Assembly (NCBI GenBank): GCA_029257405.1 | Contig: JARIBO010000017.1 | Span: forward strand, 48,065 to 112,064 | Source: Caryophanales bacterium | GTDB taxonomy: Bacteria; Bacillota; Bacilli; Bacillales; Amphibacillaceae | Direction: 5' to 3' | DNA length: 64,000 nucleotides | Shown: positions 27,654 to 35,780 of the stretch, piece after piece | How positions within the stretch are numbered: the first letter of the stretch is position 1 | How the letters are laid out: each line of letters opens with the position of its first letter | Notes under the pieces: model-generated | Told to the model about the DNA's origin: nothing | Database searches by the model: none | The model's input: only the letters and a program-made list of their open reading frames with translations | Position numbers and translations under genes: made by a program

Positions 27654-28490
27654 ATGTTAATGAAAAAATTAAGTAATGGAGAAAAAATACCAAAAGTTGG
27701 TTTAGGCGTTTATAAAATGACAGATAAAGAAGAAGCAATTAATGCAATTACCACTGCTCTTGAAGTTGGTTATCGTGCAATTGATACAGCAACTTTATAT
27801 AATAATGAATCAGTTGTCGGAGAAGCAATTAAAGTCTCTAACGTACCAAGAGAAGATATATTTATAACGACAAAAGTATGGAATAGCGATCAAGGGTACG
27901 ATGAAACTTTACGTGCATTTGAAAAATCATTGGAGTTATTACAACTAGACTATTTGGATTCTTATTTAACCCATTGGCCTGTTCCAGGTAAATTTACTGA
28001 AACATACCGTGCGATAGAACGTCTTTATGAAGAAAAACTTATTCGTGTGCCTGGTGTTTCTAATCACCATGAAGAACATTTACGCGAGTTAGAAAAAAGC
28101 TCGAATATTAAACCAGTCATTAATCAAATCGAATGTCATCCATTATTACAACAAAATGAGCTCATTGCATTTTGTAAGGAAAGAGATATATCAGTGATGG
28201 CATGGGGGCCACTTGGACGTGGTAGAGTCTTACCAGATGAAGTGTTATCAGAAATTGGTAAAAAATATAATAAAACTGCAGCTCAAGTAATCTTGAGATG
28301 GCATCTTGAACGCGATACAATTATTATTCCAAAATCAGTCACTCCGTCACGGATTAAAGAAAACTTCGAAGTGTTTGATTTTTCACTTGACCAAGCAGAT
28401 ATGAAAAAGCTAGAAGAATATGATTGTAATGGACGTACGGGAGCAAATTCAAGTGAACCAGATTTTATGCGACATTTTGAAGGCATGTAA
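27654..28490 (+). CDS. Aldo/keto reductase
   Basis: NADPH-dependent reductase of the AKR5-like group common in Firmicutes. The tetrad is visible: Asp in AIDTATLYNNE with the Tyr, Lys in FITTKVWN, and His in YLTHWP. The C-terminal NADP motif is IIPKSVTPSRIKENFEVFDF. 278 residues is normal. A strong AGGAGAGGG precedes the ATG. Substrate (small aldehydes, methylglyoxal or diketones are usual) cannot be told. It is followed by the Tad2-like gene 28 bases downstream. Confidence 0.92.
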   Translation: MLMKKLSNGEKIPKVGLGVYKMTDKEEAINAITTALEVGYRAIDTATLYNNESVVGEAIKVSNVPREDIFITTKVWNSDQGYDETLRAFEKSLELLQLDYLDSYLTHWPVPGKFTETYRAIERLYEEKLIRVPGVSNHHEEHLRELEKSSNIKPVINQIECHPLLQQNELIAFCKERDISVMAWGPLGRGRVLPDEVLSEIGKKYNKTAAQVILRWHLERDTIIIPKSVTPSRIKENFEVFDFSLDQADMKKLEEYDCNGRTGANSSEPDFMRHFEGM

Positions 28491-28518
28491 TAAAAATTTT
28501 AAAAGGAGATAGATTATA

Positions 28519-28740
28519 ATGAATTTTGAAGCAGCATTAAAAGAATTGAAATCAGGTGGCCGAGTCATTCGTAATGGTTGGGGCGGAGCAGAAAAGTACA
28601 TTAAAATTGTTAAAGAAGGCGTGCATGATGGTCAAATTTTAAATCCCTACTTTGTAATTAATGTTGAAGGTGAAGGATATACAATATTTACCCCAACAGT
28701 GTGTGATTTACTAGCAGAAGACTGGGAAAAAGTTGAGTAA
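28519..28740 (+). CDS. DUF2829 / Thoeris anti-defense Tad2-domain small protein
   Basis: A 73-residue protein: MNFEAALKELKSGGRVIRNGWGG...YFVINVEGEGYTIFTPTVCDLLAEDWEKVE. The N-terminal FxxALxxLKxGxxVxRxGW and the terminal D.LAEDWE are the hallmarks of DUF2829, the family that includes phage Tad2 proteins that sequester Thoeris cyclic-nucleotide signals. Chromosomal copies are also known in Firmicutes. AAAGGAG precedes the ATG. It overlaps the following SDR gene. No phage genes are near, so a domestic role is possible. Confidence 0.8.
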   Translation: MNFEAALKELKSGGRVIRNGWGGAEKYIKIVKEGVHDGQILNPYFVINVEGEGYTIFTPTVCDLLAEDWEKVE

Positions 28741-29512
28741 GATAAATAAGGAAACGATAAAGTTAAGAGAGTATGAAAATCAAACTGTATTTATTACTGG
28801 TGCTGCATCAGGAATAGGACGGGCACAAGCGCTTGCTTTTTTAGAAAATGGAGCGAAAGTATTCGGATTTGATATTAATGAAACTGGTTTAACTGAGTTA
28901 GCAAAAAAATATCCGAATCATTTTGCTTATTATATTGGTAGTGTAACTGATCGTAAGCTTATAGAAGAAGCGGTTAATTTTGCGCTTAAATGTTATCATA
29001 AAATTGATATATTACTCAATACAGCAGGTGTTTTAGATGGTTTTAAAGAAACACTAGAAACAGATGAAGCCTTATGGGATAAAGTGATGAATACAAATGT
29101 TAAAGGGACTTATCTCGTAACTAACGCAATTTTACCTTCTATGCTTGAGTATGAAAATGGTGTGATAGTTAATATGGCTTCAATTGCTGGATTTGTTGGA
29201 GGTGGGGGAGGAGCAGCATATACCGCTTCAAAACATGCAATTATCGGTTACACTAAGCAACTTGATTTGGATTATTGTAGGCATGGTATTAGAGCTAATG
29301 CTATAGCTCCAGGCGCTATCCAAACACCTATGAATCAAGCAGACTTTGAAGGTGACGGAGAGATAGCAAACTGGGTAAAAGAAGAAACACCAGCTCATCG
29401 CTGGGCTGAACCAGAAGAAGTAGCTAATTTAACGCTTTATTTAGCAAGTCAATTTTCAAGTTATATACATGGAACTGTGATACCAATTGATGGTGGTTGG
29501 TTAGCCAAGTAA
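28733..29512 (+). CDS. Short-chain dehydrogenase/reductase (FabG-like)
   Basis: NAD(P)-dependent SDR, 259 residues. The cofactor motif is TGAASGIG, the structural NAG-like motif is LNTAGVLDG, and catalytic Ser-Tyr-Lys appear as NMASIAG and YTASKHA. The C-terminus IHGTVIPIDGGWLAK is classic. The TTG start overlaps the Tad2-like stop by eight bases with only a weak ribosome site, suggesting translational coupling; no later ATG fits. Substrate is unknown. Confidence 0.88.
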   Translation: MSKINKETIKLREYENQTVFITGAASGIGRAQALAFLENGAKVFGFDINETGLTELAKKYPNHFAYYIGSVTDRKLIEEAVNFALKCYHKIDILLNTAGVLDGFKETLETDEALWDKVMNTNVKGTYLVTNAILPSMLEYENGVIVNMASIAGFVGGGGGAAYTASKHAIIGYTKQLDLDYCRHGIRANAIAPGAIQTPMNQADFEGDGEIANWVKEETPAHRWAEPEEVANLTLYLASQFSSYIHGTVIPIDGGWLAK

Positions 29513-29540
29513 TTATTTTATTTAGTTAATTTTTAGAAAT

Positions 29541-29608
29541 TAACACTACGGCACTTGTATCCTTTGGTCGTAGTTATGAGTAGTGTAATTTATTATGCTA
29601 CAAAGGAG
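29541..29608 (+). promoter_or_regulatory. Candidate SD-masking leader of queT
   Basis: CACTACG...CGTAGT...GTAGTG sequences can form alternative stems around the loop TATCCTTTGG, and CCTTTG in that loop is complementary to the queT ribosome site CAAAGG (29601-29606). This is the geometry of a translation-level riboswitch. It does not match the preQ1-I consensus as far as can be seen; a preQ1-II-like or unclassified fold is possible. Confidence 0.4.
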
Positions 29609-29618
29609 CTTAATTCAA

Positions 29619-30134
29619 TTGTATAGTTTAACAAGAAAAAAATCTGAGCCACATAAATCGGTCGCTCTAGAATTAACAAAAATTTCACTGGTTACCTCAC
29701 TCTATGTTGTTGTGACCATTATGTTTGCCGTTTTAAGTTTTGGCGTTATTCAAATTCGCATTTCAGAAATGTTTAATTATTTAGCTTTATATCATAAACG
29801 GTATGTAGTTGCAGTAACGTTAGGCGTTATATTTGCTAACTTTTTATCACCAACTTGGATGCTTGATGTTCCAATTGGTGGAATAGCAACTTTCTTAATG
29901 TTGATTTTAAGTCGTTTTATAACTAAAAACATAGCTAATGACATCTTAAAAATAGTTATTACAGCTATTTTATTTTCACTTTCTATGTTTACAGTTGCAG
30001 CTCAATTAACTTTATTACTTCATTTACCGTTTTTATCGACTTGGTTGATAGTAGGTCTTGGTGAACTCGTTTCAATGACAATAGGAGGTATCGTTATATA
30101 TTTACTAAGTAAAAAAATTAATTTGAAAAGTTAA
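29619..30134 (+). CDS. queT: Queuosine precursor transporter QueT family protein
   Basis: Integral membrane substrate-binding component of the ECF type, presumed to import preQ1 or preQ0 for tRNA queuosine modification. About five to six hydrophobic segments; the conserved block VIQIRISEMFNYLALYHKRYVVAVTLGVIFANFLSP is diagnostic for QueT. The ORF track starts at an ATG that overlaps the ribosome site; CAAAGGAG is spaced ten bases from the TTG at 29619, giving 171 residues. Confidence 0.88.
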   Translation: MYSLTRKKSEPHKSVALELTKISLVTSLYVVVTIMFAVLSFGVIQIRISEMFNYLALYHKRYVVAVTLGVIFANFLSPTWMLDVPIGGIATFLMLILSRFITKNIANDILKIVITAILFSLSMFTVAAQLTLLLHLPFLSTWLIVGLGELVSMTIGGIVIYLLSKKINLKS

Positions 30135-30166
30135 ACATATCTTTATTTCAATAAAGATATGTTTAA
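30132..30166 (+). terminator. Hairpin after queT
   Basis: AAACATATCTTTATT/AATAAAGATATGTTT forms a near-perfect stem overlapping the stop, but the T run is weak. Confidence 0.6.
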
Positions 30167-30203
30167 CAAGATAAATTAAGTTATATATATTATGCAAAAC
30201 ATA

Positions 30204-30322
30204 TACTTGGGGGGGTACTTAAAAATTGTGAGCATAGATTTTGACTCTATGTAGGAAAGCTTGTATATTGAATATAATAAAAGTTTTATTTTTTTTAGCA
30301 CAATTTTATACCCCTACCCGTA
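30204..30322 (+). promoter_or_regulatory. Promoter with two CsoR/CstR-like operators upstream of the TDT-like gene
   Basis: TTGACT (30241) and TATATT (30264) are 17 bases apart. TACCCCCCCAAGTA (minus strand, 30204-30217) lies upstream and TACCCCTACCCGTA (30309-30322) lies downstream of the promoter. Both share the layout TACCCC-N5-6-GTA, typical of C/G-tract operators of the CsoR family (copper CsoR, persulfide CstR). A similar site stands in front of the DsrE gene at 61477. Confidence 0.5.
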
Positions 30323-30351
30323 TGAGTAGGAAAACTAAGGAGGAATTTAAA

Positions 30352-31569
30352 TTGATAAAAGAATTAAAAAGTAATTACAACCCGCTTTATTTTTTAGCAG
30401 CACTAGGTAATGGAGGTTTAGCCGTTTCGTTCTTTATGTATTTTATGTTTATGGTACCTCATCCAGAAACAGCAATGCCAACATTTCATGATATTACAGC
30501 TTACTTAACAGGTGGATCACTATTAATTGCTAGTTTGGTTATCGTTGCTTATGCAGGTGTTATATATTTTGCTTACCGTCATTTTTATATGTTATTTTGG
30601 AATGTTCGTGAATTTAATTTATTTAAACAGACACAAGCTTATACAGATTTAAAAGCGTCAAATAATGCTTCAGCTTTTATGGCAATACCATTAACTTTTT
30701 CAATGACAATTAATGCATTTTTCGTTTTAGGTGCAATTTTTATTCCCAATTTATTTAATGTCATTGAATATTTATTACCATTCGCTCTTATAGGTTTTTT
30801 AATAGTTGGCTATTATGCTATTAAAATATATTTGTCTTACTTTACACAATTTTTACAGGGTAAATTTAAAGTAGACCAAAATAACCATTTAGGTCAAATG
30901 CTTGCAGTATTCACATTTGCTATGGTAGCTGTTGGACTCGCTGCACCTGCTGGAATTAGTCGCGTTGTAGCTACTAGTTCAATAGCAACGTTTTTCTCAC
31001 TCTTCTTTGCTACAGTTGCAGTCTCACTTGCTTTAGTTATTATGGTTTTAGGTGTCCGTGGTATGCTTGAAAAAGGAGTCGCGATGGAGGCTGCACCAAG
31101 TCTTTGGTTAAGTGTTCCAATTACAACGTTACTTGGAATTACATTTGTTAGACTTTATTCTGGCGTGAGTCATAACTTATTTGATACAACACCTTCACCT
31201 GGTGTATTATTTATTGTATTATCTATTTTAGTTTCAATTCAAATTGCATTTTTAGGTGTCGGTTATTTCGTCTTAAAACAAATTGGTTATTTTAAAAATT
31301 ATACACATTTAGAAGGTCCAAATAAGAGTGCGGGTAGTTTTACATTAATTTGTCCAGGTGTCGCATTCTTTGTATTAGGAATGTTCTTTGTTGGAGATGG
31401 ACTAATTAAATCAGGAATTGTTGAACAATTTAGCGTGTGGCATTTCCTTGTCTTACTACCATTTGTATTTAGCCAGTTTAAAACAATTCAAGTTTTAGCA
31501 CGTATTAATAAAAAGAACTTTAATAAAGAAACGGTAAAAGAATTAGATGCAAAAGTTAAAGCAGCATAA
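30352..31569 (+). CDS. TDT/SLAC1-like integral membrane protein
   Basis: A protein of about 405 residues with roughly ten hydrophobic segments, opening NYNPLYFLAALGNGGLAVSFFMYFMFMVPH. It resembles the tellurite-resistance/dicarboxylate transporter superfamily, which includes C4-dicarboxylate and sulfite exporters and SLAC1 anion channels. The ORF track starts 37 residues earlier, but AAGGAGG lies just before the TTG at 30352. The substrate is unknown. The CstR-like operators upstream make an oxidised-sulfur anion (sulfite or thiosulfate) an attractive guess, no more. Confidence 0.65.
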   Translation: MIKELKSNYNPLYFLAALGNGGLAVSFFMYFMFMVPHPETAMPTFHDITAYLTGGSLLIASLVIVAYAGVIYFAYRHFYMLFWNVREFNLFKQTQAYTDLKASNNASAFMAIPLTFSMTINAFFVLGAIFIPNLFNVIEYLLPFALIGFLIVGYYAIKIYLSYFTQFLQGKFKVDQNNHLGQMLAVFTFAMVAVGLAAPAGISRVVATSSIATFFSLFFATVAVSLALVIMVLGVRGMLEKGVAMEAAPSLWLSVPITTLLGITFVRLYSGVSHNLFDTTPSPGVLFIVLSILVSIQIAFLGVGYFVLKQIGYFKNYTHLEGPNKSAGSFTLICPGVAFFVLGMFFVGDGLIKSGIVEQFSVWHFLVLLPFVFSQFKTIQVLARINKKNFNKETVKELDAKVKAA

Positions 31570-31574
31570 ATGAA

Positions 31575-31628
31575 AATACCCTGATGATTTGATGTGATAA
31601 ATCGCATCTCCTTCATCAGGGTATTTTT
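31575..31628. terminator. Bidirectional terminator between convergent genes
   Basis: AAATACCCTGATGA...TCATCAGGGTATTTTT forms a long stem with an inner GATTTG...AAATC arm, between convergent transcription units. Confidence 0.88.
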
Positions 31629-31632
31629 ATTA

Positions 31633-32763
31633 TTATTTAAATAAAAATGTCAAACGCTTAAATAATAGAGACGTAGGAATAAGGGGAAAAACAGTATCTC
31701 TAAAGTTAATTAAAAAACGTTTATCCCATTGTGCAGCCCAACCTATTTGTCGGGAAATATTGATTACTTGTTTTGTTTTAGGTACTCGTTTAGCGTTATA
31801 AATTATCAATGCATCTTTCATCTGAGATGTATTTTTTAATGCATTCATTAGTTCATAAGCATCTTCGATTGATTGTCCGGCACCTTGTCCCATATTAGGT
31901 GTAGTCGCATGAGCTGCGTCACCAAGTAAACAAATCCGGTTAAAAACAAAATTATTAAGTGGTTTAATATCGTAAATATCATGATGTAAAAAATATTCAT
32001 CTGGGGTTTCACTAATTAATCGTTCAACAACTGGTGAATAGTGAGAGAAATAATTAGCCACACTTGATTGATCAAATGATTTATAATATTCATCATTTTT
32101 CTTTGAATTAATACAAGCGAACCAATAAGCATATCCATTATAGAGTGGAGCCCAACCAAAACGACCATCTTTTGACCATGCCTCAGATGAAATGTGTGCT
32201 TCGACATCACCTTTAATTTTAACAATGCCGCGCCAACAAGTATAACCTGCATATCTTGGTGGACTATTATGAATGAGTGTCTGCCTAAAAGTGGAATGAA
32301 TCCCATCTGCTGCAATAACATAATCAGCTGTAATTGATGTTGCATCAGAAAAATTAACAGTGACACTTGTATCAGTTTGATTAAAATGAGTAACCTTTTT
32401 ATTAAAGTGTACGTACTTTGAATCAATCGCTGCAAGGAGAGCGTGATGTAAATCAGAACGTTCAATTGCTATATTTTCTTCTCCAAATTTTTCTTTTAAG
32501 AGTGTAAAGTCGATTGTATTCATAATTTCTGATTGACCATTTAAAAAGCGTTGTTCATAAAGTGGCATTCCCGTTTTTAAAATATCTTTTGCAACGCCTA
32601 ATTCATTTAACGCAAGCATAGCATTACTGCCAATTCCAATTCCGGTACCAAGAGGTTTAAAACGAGAAGCGCGTTCATAAACATGTGCTTTTATTCCTAA
32701 TTTATGTAAACCAACTGCTGTAGCTAATCCACCAATTCCGCCGCCAATAATAATTACATCCAT
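31633..32763 (-). CDS. FAD-dependent monooxygenase / aromatic-ring hydroxylase family
   Basis: Class A flavoprotein monooxygenase-like enzyme (UbiH/salicylate hydroxylase group). N-terminal dinucleotide fold DVIIIGGGIGGLATAVGLHKLGI, the DG motif YVIAADGIHSTFR, and the GD motif RICLLGDAAHATTPNMGQGAGQSIEDAYEL are all present. The ORF track starts ten residues earlier; AGAGGTGA lies close to the ATG at 32763, giving 376 residues. The substrate is unknown. It stands alone, divergent from the nitronate monooxygenase gene. Confidence 0.88.
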   Translation of the reverse strand: MDVIIIGGGIGGLATAVGLHKLGIKAHVYERASRFKPLGTGIGIGSNAMLALNELGVAKDILKTGMPLYEQRFLNGQSEIMNTIDFTLLKEKFGEENIAIERSDLHHALLAAIDSKYVHFNKKVTHFNQTDTSVTVNFSDATSITADYVIAADGIHSTFRQTLIHNSPPRYAGYTCWRGIVKIKGDVEAHISSEAWSKDGRFGWAPLYNGYAYWFACINSKKNDEYYKSFDQSSVANYFSHYSPVVERLISETPDEYFLHHDIYDIKPLNNFVFNRICLLGDAAHATTPNMGQGAGQSIEDAYELMNALKNTSQMKDALIIYNAKRVPKTKQVINISRQIGWAAQWDKRFLINFRDTVFPLIPTSLLFKRLTFLFK

Positions 32764-32907
32764 AAAATCACCTCTACTGTCTATTATACACAAATCATTC
32801 CTTTAAAAACTTATATTAATTCATAAAAAGATATAAAACTGATAAAATAAATAAGAATCTATTAATTTATAAGCTTTTAATTCAATTTTAAAGGAGTTAA
32901 TCCACTT

Positions 32908-33927
32908 ATGAGAAAAAAAGTAGCAGATTTAATTGAAGAAAATGCAATTTTACAAGCGCCGATGGCAGGCATAACTACTCCTGAATTAGTAAGTGAAGTG
33001 TCTAATCAAGGTGGAATTGGAAATATTGGAGCAGGATATTTAAATACTCCCGAATTAAATCAATTCATTGACGAAGTTAACAAAAGTACAAATGATATAT
33101 ATGGTATAAATCTATTTGTTCCAGAAAAAACATCAATGAGTTTAAAAGAACTAGAGGAAACAAAAGAAGCATTAAAAGAATTTATCCCTAAATATAGTGA
33201 ACATTTACCTAAAGAAATAAAAAATGAAAATCTATTTAATGAACAAATTGATTTAATTATTAGCAAACGTGTACCAATCGTTTCATTTACGTTTGGTTTA
33301 CCGAATAAAGAAATAATTAAGCGTCTAAAAACAGAAGAAATTTATGTGATTGGTACAGCAACAACTGTTGAAGAAGCAATTGCAGTTGAAAGATTAGGTT
33401 GTGACGCAGTAGTGGCCCAGGGGAGTGAAGCGGGAGGACATAGAGGTACATTTCTTGGTGAAGATCATTTAATTGGGCTTATGTCGCTTGTTCCACAAAT
33501 TGCAGATCACGTTAAGATACCCATTATTGCAGCAGGTGGTATAATAGATAACCGAGGCGTAAAAGCAGCTCTTTGTTTAGGTGCTTCGAGTGTTCAAGTA
33601 GGGAGTGCTTTTTTAATGACAGAAGAAAGTAGTGCTCATGAGCTACATAAAGATGCTTTGTTAAATAGTATTGAAACAGATACTGTCTTAACTAAAGCTT
33701 TTTCTGGAAAACTCGCGCGTGGTATAAAAAATGAATTTACTCAGTTATATGCAAAACAAAATTTAAGTTTGCTAGCTTATCCGTATCAAAATAGCTTAAC
33801 AAAGAATATGCGTAAGCAAGCGGCAAAAAACAATGATTCAGACTACATGTCTTTATGGGCTGGTCAATCTGTGCGTTTATGTAAAAAAACAAATGTAAAA
33901 GAGTTATTAAAAGAATTAAAAAGGTGA
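32908..33927 (+). CDS. Nitronate monooxygenase family protein (FMN)
   Basis: TIM-barrel FMN enzyme of the NMO/2-nitropropane dioxygenase family, which oxidises alkyl nitronates such as propionate-3-nitronate. Typical motifs: N-terminal APMAGITTPELVSEVSNQGGIGNIGAG, and the FMN/active-site block AVVAQGSEAGGHRGTF with the catalytic His, then IPIIAAGGIIDNRGVKAALCLGASSVQVGSAFL. 339 residues is normal. AAAGGAG precedes the ATG. It is followed after seven bases by the DUF2161 gene, so they are probably co-transcribed. Confidence 0.9.
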   Translation: MRKKVADLIEENAILQAPMAGITTPELVSEVSNQGGIGNIGAGYLNTPELNQFIDEVNKSTNDIYGINLFVPEKTSMSLKELEETKEALKEFIPKYSEHLPKEIKNENLFNEQIDLIISKRVPIVSFTFGLPNKEIIKRLKTEEIYVIGTATTVEEAIAVERLGCDAVVAQGSEAGGHRGTFLGEDHLIGLMSLVPQIADHVKIPIIAAGGIIDNRGVKAALCLGASSVQVGSAFLMTEESSAHELHKDALLNSIETDTVLTKAFSGKLARGIKNEFTQLYAKQNLSLLAYPYQNSLTKNMRKQAAKNNDSDYMSLWAGQSVRLCKKTNVKELLKELKR

Positions 33928-33934
33928 GATTGTC

Positions 33935-34657
33935 ATGACTAAAAAAGAGACCTATTCAGAAATGGATTTATATATCCCCGTACAAACATATTTTGAAAAA
34001 TTAGGTTACAAGGTACAAGCCGAAGTAAATGATTGCGATGTCGTTGCTTATAAAGATGATTCAATTACGATAATTGAGCTTAAATTAAATTTAAATATAA
34101 CCTTACTTATGCAAGCTGCTAAACGTCAAAAAATAACACCTGATGTTTATATAGCGATAATAAGGCCAAAGACAAGTTTAAGAAGACGGAGATGGCGTGA
34201 TTTAGTTCATCTTGTTAGACGACTCGAGTTAGGCTTAATTTTAGTTTCGTTTGAAGGAAAAAAGCCAAGTCTGCAAGTTGTTCATGAACCGGGTTTTTTT
34301 GACCGGAAAAGAAGTGTCAATCGAAGTAAAAAGATTCGTAAAAAATTAATTCATGAAGTTGAAAATAGACGCAGTAATCATAATATCGGTGGAAGCAGTA
34401 ATCTTTTAATGATGACTGCTTATAAAGAAATGGCGATTCAAATTGCTTATTATTTAGATCACCTCGGTCCAATGTCAGCTAAACAATTGCAGAAGCTAAG
34501 TACAGGAGATAAAACATATAGTATTTTATATAATAACTATTATAAATGGTTTGAACGAGTAGATAGAGGTATTTATGGATTAACCGAAAAAGGAAGAAAA
34601 GATTATCAAACTTTTCCAGAAGTAATAAAGTTATATAAAGAAACACAACTTAAGTAG
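33935..34657 (+). CDS. DUF2161 protein with PD-(D/E)XK nuclease-like core
   Basis: A 240-residue protein. The N-terminal half opens MDLYIPVQTYFEKLGYKVQAEVNDCDVVAYKDDSITIIELKL, in which Asp and the ExK of IIELKLN form a PD-(D/E)XK-like signature, followed by VYIAIIRP and a very basic linker (RSVNRSKKIRKKL). The C-terminal half looks like a winged helix (GPMSAKQLQKLSTGDKTYSILYNNYYKWFERVDRGIYGLTEKGRKDYQ). This is the DUF2161 layout. The biological role is unknown; possible DNA processing, repair or defence. It follows the nitronate monooxygenase gene closely. Confidence 0.75.
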   Translation: MTKKETYSEMDLYIPVQTYFEKLGYKVQAEVNDCDVVAYKDDSITIIELKLNLNITLLMQAAKRQKITPDVYIAIIRPKTSLRRRRWRDLVHLVRRLELGLILVSFEGKKPSLQVVHEPGFFDRKRSVNRSKKIRKKLIHEVENRRSNHNIGGSSNLLMMTAYKEMAIQIAYYLDHLGPMSAKQLQKLSTGDKTYSILYNNYYKWFERVDRGIYGLTEKGRKDYQTFPEVIKLYKETQLK

Positions 34658-34751
34658 GTATTAATCTATAAATAGAACTGTTAATTTTAACCAACTTATG
34701 TATACTAAATGAAAATCAATTTTTAATGAATATTAATTGGAGGTCAGATAA

Positions 34752-35735
34752 ATGAAAGCGATTTTAGTAAAAGAACCAGGTGGAACAGAACAATTGCAAT
34801 TAGTTGATGTAAAAAAACCAATTCCAACTGAAGAGGAAGTATTAATAAAAGTAAAAGCATCCGCTGTTAACCGAGCAGATATTGTTAAACGACTAGGAAA
34901 ATATCCGAACCAACCAAAAGAAAATATAAGTTTAGGTCTAGAAGCTTCAGGCATTATTGAAGCGGTAGGTTCAAGCAATAGTAAATACAAAGTAGGTGAC
35001 GAGGTATGCGGATTAATGGCTGAAGGTGGTTATGCTGAATACGCTATTATACGCGAGGATTTAATTATTCCTAAACCAGATAATTTATCATTTATAGAAG
35101 CGGCTGCTATACCAGAGGTATTTATGACCGCTTACCAGACGTTATTTTGGTTAGGTAAATTGAAAAAAGGCGAACATGTTTTAATCCATGCAGGTGGAAG
35201 CGGTGTGGGTACTGCCGCAATTCAATTAGCTAAACAAGCAGGAGCAATAGTTACAGTCACTGCAGGAAGTAAGGAAAAGCTAGATTTTTGTAAGACATTA
35301 GGTGCAGATAATTTAATTAACTATAAAGAAGAAACTTTTTCAGATGTAATCTTAGAAAAGACTGAAAATCAAGGTGTTGATTTAATTTTAGACTTTATCG
35401 GTGCTTCTTACTGGGAGATGAATATGAAAAGTATTGCTGTAGATGGCCGAATTGTATTAATTGGCTTACTTGGTGGTGCGCGTGTAGAAAACTTCAATTT
35501 AAATCATATTTTAGCTAAACGTGTTCAAATAACAGGAACGCTTTTAAATCCAAGAAGTAATCAATATAAAGCAGATTTAGTGAAAGATTTAGTTGCTAGT
35601 TCTTTAAACTTATTTATTTCAGGTGAATTAAGACCAATTGTTGATTCAACGTATCAATTAAATGAAGTTGGTAAAGCACACGATTATATGCAAGCAAGTA
35701 AAAATATTGGAAAAATTGTATTAAAAGTTAATTAA
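34752..35735 (+). CDS. Quinone oxidoreductase / zinc-independent MDR alcohol dehydrogenase family
   Basis: Medium-chain reductase resembling NADPH:quinone oxidoreductase. The GroES-like N-terminus (KASAVNRADIVKR) lacks the catalytic-zinc Cys pattern, and the Rossmann motif is HAGGSGVGTAAIQLAKQAGA. 327 residues is normal for QOR. The ATG has GGAGG eleven bases upstream. Single-gene unit ending in a strong terminator shared with rnhC. Substrate is unknown. Confidence 0.9.
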   Translation: MKAILVKEPGGTEQLQLVDVKKPIPTEEEVLIKVKASAVNRADIVKRLGKYPNQPKENISLGLEASGIIEAVGSSNSKYKVGDEVCGLMAEGGYAEYAIIREDLIIPKPDNLSFIEAAAIPEVFMTAYQTLFWLGKLKKGEHVLIHAGGSGVGTAAIQLAKQAGAIVTVTAGSKEKLDFCKTLGADNLINYKEETFSDVILEKTENQGVDLILDFIGASYWEMNMKSIAVDGRIVLIGLLGGARVENFNLNHILAKRVQITGTLLNPRSNQYKADLVKDLVASSLNLFISGELRPIVDSTYQLNEVGKAHDYMQASKNIGKIVLKVN

Positions 35736-35740
35736 CAAAA

Positions 35741-35780
35741 GATCCCCCCCTACAAGTTTAATTGTAGGGGGGATTTCTTT
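35741..35780. terminator. GC-rich bidirectional terminator
   Basis: ATCCCCCCCTACAA/TTGTAGGGGGGAT forms a strong stem between convergent genes, with T-rich flanks on both strands. It overlaps the rnhC stop. Confidence 0.88.

Noticed and set aside
30209-30215. G7 tract considered as a G-quadruplex
   Set aside because: Only one G run is present on that strand nearby, so an intramolecular quadruplex is not supported; the operator reading is preferred.
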